DNA of 64,000 nucleotides, from positions 3,642,001 through 3,706,000 of the forward strand of contig NZ_QFYP01000001.1 of the NCBI RefSeq assembly GCF_003254505.1, written 5' to 3'. Shown here in pieces: positions 58,996 through 64,000 of this stretch; position 1 is the stretch's first letter; every line of letters starts with the position of its first letter. The translations under genes were made by a program, and so were the position numbers. A model generated the notes under the pieces. It was given only the letters and a program-made list of their open reading frames with translations, was not told the DNA's origin and did not search any database. This DNA is from Phenylobacterium hankyongense. Its GTDB lineage: Bacteria > Pseudomonadota > Alphaproteobacteria > Caulobacterales > Caulobacteraceae.

Positions 58996-60335
58996 GCCTG
59001 TTCGGACGCGGGCGGCCCACGGGATCGCTCTTCGTCCAGGTGCTGACCTTCACCGGCTTTACCCTGGTGGCGGCCCAGGCGATCAGCCTGATCCTGCTGT
59101 TCAACCTGCCGCCGCCGACGCCGGACTTCTATCGGCTCAGCGAGATCGACCAGGCCTTCCGCGGCCCTGCCCCGACCTTCACCGACCGGCGGCCGCTGGA
59201 GGTGCGCACCCAGGCCGATGCGCCGCGTCCGGCCATGGAGGGCCGCCAGGCGCCGCGCATCCGCGCGGCGGTGGCCCAGGAGCTGGGGATCGCGGTCGAC
59301 CGCGTGGTCATCTCCGGCGACCCCGGGCCGTTCACCGACCGCCGCGTGATCCGCACCCTGCGCAACCGCCTGGCCCGCGAGGGGCTGCGTGAGGAGCACT
59401 TCCTCATCGATCCCTTCCAGGTCGGCGTGCGCCGCACGGACGGCCGGTGGACGGTCGTCCGGCCGCAGCGCGCCTTCGGGCTCAACGCCTGGCAACGGGG
59501 CATCCTGCTGTGGTTCGTGCTCGCCGGCCTGGCCATGGCCCCGATCGCCTGGATATTCGCCCGCCGGCTGTCTGCGCCGATCCGCGCCCTGGCCAACGCC
59601 GCCGAGCGCCTCGGCCGCGACCCGCGCGCCCCGCCGTTGCAGATCAGCGGCTCGGCCGAGATCACCGTGGCGGCCGCCGCCTTCAACGACATGCAGGGGC
59701 GGCTGCGGCGCTACGTCGAGGACCGCACCGCGATGGTGGGCTCGATCGCCCACGACCTGCGCACGCCGCTGACCCGCCTGCGGTTCCGCATCGAAAGCGC
59801 GCCGGAGGAGCTGCGCCCCAAGATGAACGCCGACATCGACCAGATGGAGGAGATGATCTCCGCCACCCTGGCCTTCGTCCGCGACGCCACGCGGCCCGGC
59901 GAGCGCACGCCCCTGGAGCTCTCCTCCCTGCTCGAGAGCCTCTGCGACGAGATGGCCGAGACCGGCGCCGAGACCGCGGTCGAGCGCAACGACAAGGTCG
60001 TGCTCGAGGGTGATCCGATGGCGCTGCGCCGGCTGTTCTCGAACCTGCTGGAGAACGCCGTGAAGTTCGGCGGCGGCGCCCGCGCCCGGGTGTACCAGGA
60101 GGGCGTCCACGCGGTGGTGGAGATCGACGACGACGGCCCCGGCATCCCGCCCGCCGACGCCGAGCGGGTGTTCGAGCCCTTCTATCGCCGCGAGCCCTCC
60201 CGCAGCCGCCAGACCGGCGGCATAGGCCTGGGCCTGGCCGTGGTGCGCTCGATCGCCCGCGGGCACGGCGGCGACGTGGCGCTGCTCAACCGCAGCGGCG
60301 GCGGGCTCACGGCGCGCGTGCTGCTGCCACTCTAG
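58992..60335 (+). CDS. EnvZ-like sensor histidine kinase
   Basis: The 447-residue kinase has two membrane segments (about 14-38 and 170-192) enclosing a periplasmic domain of about 130 residues, a HAMP domain, phospho-acceptor His254 in GSIAHDLRTPLTRLR, N-box NLLENAVKFG and G-boxes DDGPGIP and GGIGLGLAVV. The start is GTG 58992-58994. It pairs with the preceding OmpR-type regulator. Confidence 0.94.
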   Translation: MSLFGRGRPTGSLFVQVLTFTGFTLVAAQAISLILLFNLPPPTPDFYRLSEIDQAFRGPAPTFTDRRPLEVRTQADAPRPAMEGRQAPRIRAAVAQELGIAVDRVVISGDPGPFTDRRVIRTLRNRLAREGLREEHFLIDPFQVGVRRTDGRWTVVRPQRAFGLNAWQRGILLWFVLAGLAMAPIAWIFARRLSAPIRALANAAERLGRDPRAPPLQISGSAEITVAAAAFNDMQGRLRRYVEDRTAMVGSIAHDLRTPLTRLRFRIESAPEELRPKMNADIDQMEEMISATLAFVRDATRPGERTPLELSSLLESLCDEMAETGAETAVERNDKVVLEGDPMALRRLFSNLLENAVKFGGGARARVYQEGVHAVVEIDDDGPGIPPADAERVFEPFYRREPSRSRQTGGIGLGLAVVRSIARGHGGDVALLNRSGGGLTARVLLPL

Positions 60336-60466
60336 GTCGCCGCCCGGCCGCAGCTCTCGCGCCCGATGGCCGCCGTGATCGTCCTCCTCACGCGAATACC
60401 ATAATTTCCGACGCAACCTCTGCTGCGCTTCGTGGGTTAGCCAGACCGCAACCCCTGCGAGACGCC

Positions 60467-60640
60467 ATGTCCGAGCTGGAAAACAGACCCGATACGCCTC
60501 AGCCGGAGACCGGGCGCCCGCAAAACGCGGCGCCCGACAAGGCCGGGCCGCCTGACGGCGGGCAGCCCCATGCCGGCGCCTCGCACGACCTCCCCATGTC
60601 GTCGCCAGATCAGGAGAGCAGTACCCATGCCCAGCGTTGA
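60467..60640 (+). CDS. Small hydrophilic Pro-rich ORF upstream of the KGG gene
   Basis: ATG 60467 opens a 57-codon frame beginning MSELENRPDTPQPETG and ending in TGA 60638-60640. The product is hydrophilic and rich in Pro, Gly, Gln and Asp, with no hydrophobic core, as for an intrinsically disordered stress protein. It overlaps the KGG-protein gene by 14 bp in another frame, suggesting translational coupling. No ribosome binding site is strong. I recognise no family. Confidence 0.5.
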   Translation: MSELENRPDTPQPETGRPQNAAPDKAGPPDGGQPHAGASHDLPMSSPDQESSTHAQR

Positions 60641-60839
60641 TTCCGGAAAGCCGCGAGCCCGCCGAGGCTTCGCCGCCATGAACCCCGAACGTCGTCGCGA
60701 GATCGCCCGCAAGGGCGGGGCCAGCGTGCCCGGCGAAAAGCGCAGCTTCGCAAAAGACCGTGACCTCGCGGCCTCAGCCGGCCGTAAGGGCGGCGAGGCC
60801 AGCCGCGGCGGCGGCCGTTCGCGCGGTCGCGAAAGCTAG
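60627..60839 (+). CDS. KGG-repeat stress-induced protein
   Basis: The 70-residue basic protein contains GFAAMNPERRREIARKGG and later GRKGGEASRGGGRS, the KGG motif of GsiB/YciG-type general stress proteins. These are small hydrophilic proteins thought to protect cell components during desiccation or oxidative stress. GGAG lies 10 bp before ATG 60627. It is convergent with egtBD through a shared CTAG and lies in the same stress island as ecfG. Confidence 0.8.
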   Translation: MPSVDSGKPRARRGFAAMNPERRREIARKGGASVPGEKRSFAKDRDLAASAGRKGGEASRGGGRSRGRES

Positions 60840-63103
60840 GCCCGAAGCAGCACGACGGCGAAGGCGGGGTGGGCGCTGGCCCACTCCCGCTCGAGCCGCC
60901 AGCCCGCCTCGGCCGCCAGTCGCGCGAAGCCCTCTACCGTGAACTTGTAGGAGTTCTCGGTGTGCAGGGTTTCGCCGGCCGCGAAGTCGAACGTGCGCCC
61001 GGCCACCTTGACCGCCTGCGCCCGGCGGCTCTCCAGGTGCATCTCCACGCGGCTCTGCGCCGCATTCCACCGCGCTCGATGCGCGAAGGCCTCCAGGTCG
61101 AAATCGCCGCCGAGTTCGCGGTTCATCCTCGCCAGCAGGTTCTTGTTGAACGCCGCGGTGACGCCGAGCGCGTCGTCGTAGGCCGCGACCAGCTCCGCCT
61201 GCGGCTTGACCAGGTCGATGCCGACCAGGAAGGCCGCGCCCTGCCCCAGCAACCGCCGGGCGCCATCGAGGAAGCTCCGCGCTTCCTCCGGGGTGAAATT
61301 GCCGATCGTCGAACCCGGGAAGAAGCCGACCACCGGATGACCGTCGACCGCGGCCGGCAGCTGCAGCGCGCGGGTGAAGTCCTCGGCCAGCGGCGCCACC
61401 GTAAGCGCGGGATAATCCTGGTTGATGGCGTGCGCGGCGTCGGCCAAGGCCTCGCGGCTGATGTCGATGGGGGCGTAGACCGCGACCTGCGGCGCGGCGT
61501 CCAGCACGATCCGGGTCTTGACGCTGGCGCCGCTGCCGAACTCGACCAGCGCGGCGCCCTCGGGAATGACCTGCGAGATCTCCGCCGCCGCCCCGCCCAG
61601 CAGGGCGATCTCGGTGCGGGTCGGATAGTACTCCGCCAGTTCGCAGATGGCCTCGAACAGGCGGGAGCCCTCGGCGTCGTAGAAGTATTTCGGCGGCAGG
61701 CTCTTCTGCGGCTTCGACAGGCCCTCGACCACGTCCTCGGCGAAGGTCGCGCCGCGCTCGGCCGCGGCGTCCATCGCCAGGCGCACGCCGGAGAACATCC
61801 AGCGCTGGTGCGGATAGAAGAAGTTGCGGTAACTCGCCCGCACATGGCCGGCGGGCGTCACGCAGGCGCCGCCACGCAGCACGAACTGCCCGGCCATGAA
61901 CTTGCCGTTGTACTCGCCGACCGCGCCGGGCGCGGGGCGGTAGCCGGGATAGGGCGAATAGGCGCTGCGGGTCCATTCCCAGGCGTCGCCGAACATCTGC
62001 CGCAGCCCGTCGCCGTCGGGCGCGGGCGTCGGGTCGATCCGGCCGGCTCCGAGAAATCGCCCCTCGACCGGCAGGCCGGCCGCGGCGTGCTCCCACTCGG
62101 CCTCGGTGGGCAGGCGCGCGCCGGCCCAGCTGGCGTAAGCTTCCGCCTCGTAGAAGCTGACGTGGGTCACCGGGGCGGCGGGATCGATGGGTCGCAGGCC
62201 GTGCAGGCTCATGGCCATCCAGCCGGCGTCGGTGTCCTGCCAGTAGAACGGCGCGCGCCAACCCTCCGCCTGCACGGTCGCCCAGCCCTCGGACAGCCAG
62301 AGCTCGGGCCGCCGGTAGCCGCCGTCGGCCATGAAGGCCTGCCATTCGCCATTGGTCACCAGCCGGTCGGCGAGCCGGTACGGGCCCAGGAAGACCTTGT
62401 GGCGGGGCGTCTCGTTGTCGAAGGCGAAGCCGGGACCGCCGTGGCCGATCTCCACCAGGCCGCCGTCGAAGCCGACGAAGGCCAGGGGCGCGACCGCGAC
62501 CGGAGCCGGGGCGGCCCTCGGCGGCGCATAGGCCGGGTGCAGCGGCGACTGGGCGAACAGGTGCAGGATGTCCATCAGGATCAGCTCCTGATGCTGTTGC
62601 TCATGCGCCAGGCCGAGGTCGAGCAGGTCGGCGAACCCCTCCGCGCCCTGCGCCAGCAGCCGCGCCATGCCCTCGTCCACATGGGCGCGGTAGGACAGCA
62701 CGTCGTCCAGCGACGGCCGGGTGATCAGGCCGCGGGCGGGCCGCGGCTGCCGCGCGCCCAGCGCCTCGTAGTAGGAATTGAACAGGAAGCCGAAGCGCGG
62801 GTCGAACACCCGGTAGCCGGCCAGCCGCGACGTCAGCAGGAAGGTCTCGAAGAACCAGGTCGTATGCGCCAGGTGCCACTTGGTCGGGCTGGCGTCGGGC
62901 ATCGACTGGGCGAGCTGGTCCTCCGGCGTCAGGCTGCGGGTCAGGGCTTCGCTGGCCTGCCGCACCGCCTGGTAGCGACGCAGGGCCTCGTCGGCGGTCT
63001 GGGTCTCAGTGCGGGATTCCAGCCCCGCCGCCTCGTTGGAACGCTCCATCAGCCCTGTCCCCTCGGCGGCCAAGCCGGACGATGTCCGGCTCTCGACGCT
63101 CAT
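60836..63103 (-). CDS. EgtB-EgtD fusion: ergothioneine sulfoxide synthase plus histidine trimethyltransferase
   Basis: One continuous 755-residue frame joins two ergothioneine enzymes. Residues about 40-435 are EgtB: a DinB-like domain with the iron-binding histidines His80 (WHLAHTTWFFE), His167 and His171 (HEQQHQEL), then a formylglycine-generating-enzyme-type domain ending FSGVRLAMDA. Residues about 440-755 are EgtD: PPKYFYDAEGSRLFEAI, VEFGSGASVKT (SAM binding) and FFPGSTIGNF. Together they would trimethylate histidine and add the sulfur of Cys or gamma-Glu-Cys. The order is the reverse of fungal Egt1, where the methyltransferase comes first. An EcfG-type promoter lies just upstream. The ribosome binding site is weak, so a start slightly downstream is possible. 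Confidence 0.92.
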   Translation of the reverse strand: MSVESRTSSGLAAEGTGLMERSNEAAGLESRTETQTADEALRRYQAVRQASEALTRSLTPEDQLAQSMPDASPTKWHLAHTTWFFETFLLTSRLAGYRVFDPRFGFLFNSYYEALGARQPRPARGLITRPSLDDVLSYRAHVDEGMARLLAQGAEGFADLLDLGLAHEQQHQELILMDILHLFAQSPLHPAYAPPRAAPAPVAVAPLAFVGFDGGLVEIGHGGPGFAFDNETPRHKVFLGPYRLADRLVTNGEWQAFMADGGYRRPELWLSEGWATVQAEGWRAPFYWQDTDAGWMAMSLHGLRPIDPAAPVTHVSFYEAEAYASWAGARLPTEAEWEHAAAGLPVEGRFLGAGRIDPTPAPDGDGLRQMFGDAWEWTRSAYSPYPGYRPAPGAVGEYNGKFMAGQFVLRGGACVTPAGHVRASYRNFFYPHQRWMFSGVRLAMDAAAERGATFAEDVVEGLSKPQKSLPPKYFYDAEGSRLFEAICELAEYYPTRTEIALLGGAAAEISQVIPEGAALVEFGSGASVKTRIVLDAAPQVAVYAPIDISREALADAAHAINQDYPALTVAPLAEDFTRALQLPAAVDGHPVVGFFPGSTIGNFTPEEARSFLDGARRLLGQGAAFLVGIDLVKPQAELVAAYDDALGVTAAFNKNLLARMNRELGGDFDLEAFAHRARWNAAQSRVEMHLESRRAQAVKVAGRTFDFAAGETLHTENSYKFTVEGFARLAAEAGWRLEREWASAHPAFAVVLLRA

Positions 63104-63129
63104 AGCTAGGGCGTCATCAGTCCGGCGCC

Positions 63130-63154
63130 AACGCCAGCCGCCGCACGAAGTTCC
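63130..63154 (-). promoter_or_regulatory. EcfG (general stress sigma) promoter for egtBD
   Basis: On the minus strand GGAAC (63150-63154) is followed after exactly 16 nt by CGTT (63130-63133), the EcfG/SigT consensus of alphaproteobacteria. Transcription would begin near 63123, about 20 nt before the egtBD ATG at 63103. Confidence 0.75.
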
Positions 63155-63188
63155 AGAAATGCGAGCGCCTTCCCCGAGAAAACGTGTC

Positions 63189-63213
63189 GGAACAGATGCC
63201 TAGGGGCTGCGTT
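63189..63213 (+). promoter_or_regulatory. EcfG (general stress sigma) promoter for ecfG
   Basis: GGAAC (63189-63193), 16 nt, CGTT (63210-63213) is a perfect EcfG-type promoter. Transcription would start near 63220, about 50 nt before the ecfG ATG. EcfG-type genes are commonly autoregulated, which fits. Confidence 0.8.
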
Positions 63214-63271
63214 CATCGGGCGCCGGAGCGGTAGTGGGTAATGGGCCCGCCTGGGGCTATTGAGGCTAAGC

Positions 63272-63811
63272 ATGGCGCCTACCACCAGTTGGCGGGATGA
63301 GGTTGTCGGGTTGATCCCAGCCTTGCGGGCGTTCGCCTGGTCGCTGAGCCACAACGGCTCGGACGCCGACGACCTCGTACAGGACACCCTGATCAAGGCC
63401 TGGACCAACCGTGACAAGTTCGAGCCCGGCACCAACCTGCGCGCATGGCTCTTCACCATCCTGCGCAACACCTACTACACCAACGTGCTGCGCCGCCGCC
63501 GCGAGGTGCGCGACGAGAGCGGCGAGTACGCCGGCGCCCTGAAGGCGCCGCCGACCCAGGACTGGAGCGTCGCCATGCACGCCCTGCAGGCGGCCCTGCA
63601 GCAGCTGCCCGACGAGCATCGCGAGGCGCTGATCCTGGTCGGCGCGGCCGGCCTGTCCTACGAGGAGGCGGCGGAAATCTGCGGCTGCGCGCTGGGCACC
63701 ATCAAGAGCCGGGTGAACCGTGCTCGCGCCCGCCTGCTGAAGATCATGGACGCCGAGGACGCCACCGACGTGATGGCGCTCGAGCACATGAGCGTGGTCG
63801 GCCGGGCCTAG
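63272..63811 (+). CDS. ecfG: EcfG/SigT-type ECF sigma factor of the general stress response
   Basis: The 179-residue sigma factor has a region 2 with ALRAFAWSLSHNGSDADDLVQDT and WLFTILRNTYYTN (both typical of EcfG, quoted in part), and region 4 with LPDEHREALILVGAAGLSYEEAAEICGC and GTIKSRVNRARARL. EcfG is held inactive by NepR and released when phosphorylated PhyR binds NepR. ATG 63272 has GAGG upstream. A perfect EcfG promoter precedes it. nepR lies convergently at its 3' end, sharing CTAG. Confidence 0.93.
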   Translation: MAPTTSWRDEVVGLIPALRAFAWSLSHNGSDADDLVQDTLIKAWTNRDKFEPGTNLRAWLFTILRNTYYTNVLRRRREVRDESGEYAGALKAPPTQDWSVAMHALQAALQQLPDEHREALILVGAAGLSYEEAAEICGCALGTIKSRVNRARARLLKIMDAEDATDVMALEHMSVVGRA

Positions 63812-63969
63812 CCGCTCTTCTTAAGCTGGCTGTCGCCGCCCTCGTCGAGCTGGTCGACCACCGAGTTGATATGCCCAGGCACGGGGCGCGCCTGGAGGCT
63901 CTTGAACATCCCGCGGAGGGCCTTGTTCAGCGCGGAGAACTTGTCGTCCGCGCCGCGCTTGGGGGTCAT
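63808..63969 (-). CDS. nepR: NepR anti-sigma factor
   Basis: A 53-codon gene on the minus strand encodes MTPKRGADDKFSALNKALRG followed by a segment with LQARPVPGHINSVVDQLDEG. This fits the NepR pattern of two short helices around a central P(I/V)P, where the usual sequence is like LRxLYxxVVxEPVPDRFLDLL. NepR binds and inhibits EcfG until PhyR~P titrates it. It is convergent with ecfG, whereas the two are usually in one operon. Its upstream region lies at the window edge, so phyR may be just outside. Confidence 0.82.
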   Translation of the reverse strand: MTPKRGADDKFSALNKALRGMFKSLQARPVPGHINSVVDQLDEGGDSQLKKSG

Positions 63970-64000
63970 CCCGTTCCACCCTTTCGAGGTCTCGCAGGAG

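Overview
The window is about 64 kb of very GC-rich, densely coding DNA from an alphaproteobacterium, most likely a Caulobacteraceae member (Caulobacter or Phenylobacterium type). Supporting traits are an RNase E with an acidic insertion in its S1 domain and a C-terminal GWW tail, the gene order prfB - PBP1a - amidase - rne, a UrcA-family protein, a GTTC-N7-GTTC LexA-type box, and an EcfG sigma factor with a NepR anti-sigma factor. Genus is an inference. I saw no rRNA, tRNA, IS element, prophage or CRISPR array. Almost everything is chromosomal housekeeping.

Layout. 1-4755 (minus): prfB with its programmed frameshift, PBP1a and a cell-wall amidase. 4756-10090 (plus): a 431-nt leader, rne, an M48 protease with TPRs and a DsbA-like lipoprotein. 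10163-13468: an FAD oxidoreductase facing an SDR and thiSG. 13546-16677 (plus): aroQ-accB-accC-aat, whose 3' end overlaps the convergent DUF2155 and NDUFA12-family genes. 17867-21332 (plus): a large protein related to class II ribonucleotide reductase and a secreted pentapeptide-repeat protein. 21360-27165: aspS, a serine hydrolase, an SDR with a divergent AraC regulator, and a YjbR-like protein. 27246-38846 (minus): rpoZ-rsh-pyrE-pdxJ-acpS and lepB-rnc-era-recO-parC, separated by two plus-strand genes (EamA transporter, DUF3761 protein). 38941-42845: folK, an NYN-domain protein, a family 5-like uracil-DNA glycosylase, a LexA-type box followed by an uncharacterised membrane protein, and an M20 peptidase. 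42861-47916: UrcA, small proteins, smpB-dapA and a Slt-type transglycosylase. 47913-51482 (minus): a BtuFCD/FecBCD-like uptake system led by a TetR regulator. 51621-60335: two RNA methyltransferases, hrpB, an amino-acid permease, an MBL hydrolase and an OmpR/EnvZ-like pair. 60467-63969: a stress island with a 57-residue ORF, a KGG-repeat protein, an EgtB-EgtD fusion for ergothioneine, ecfG and nepR.

The strongest system-level signal is in the last 4 kb. Two perfect GGAAC-N16-CGTT elements lie back to back between egtBD and ecfG, one facing each gene. This suggests that the general stress response sigma factor drives both itself and ergothioneine synthesis. Other notable points are a ribonucleotide reductase-like protein without a recognisable catalytic core; two genes (rsh and the BtuF-like gene) whose best start is a CTG overlapping the upstream stop as CTGA; four convergent gene pairs that share a single CTAG as both stop codons; a long antisense 3' overlap between aat and the DUF2155 gene; and the candidate SOS-controlled membrane protein.
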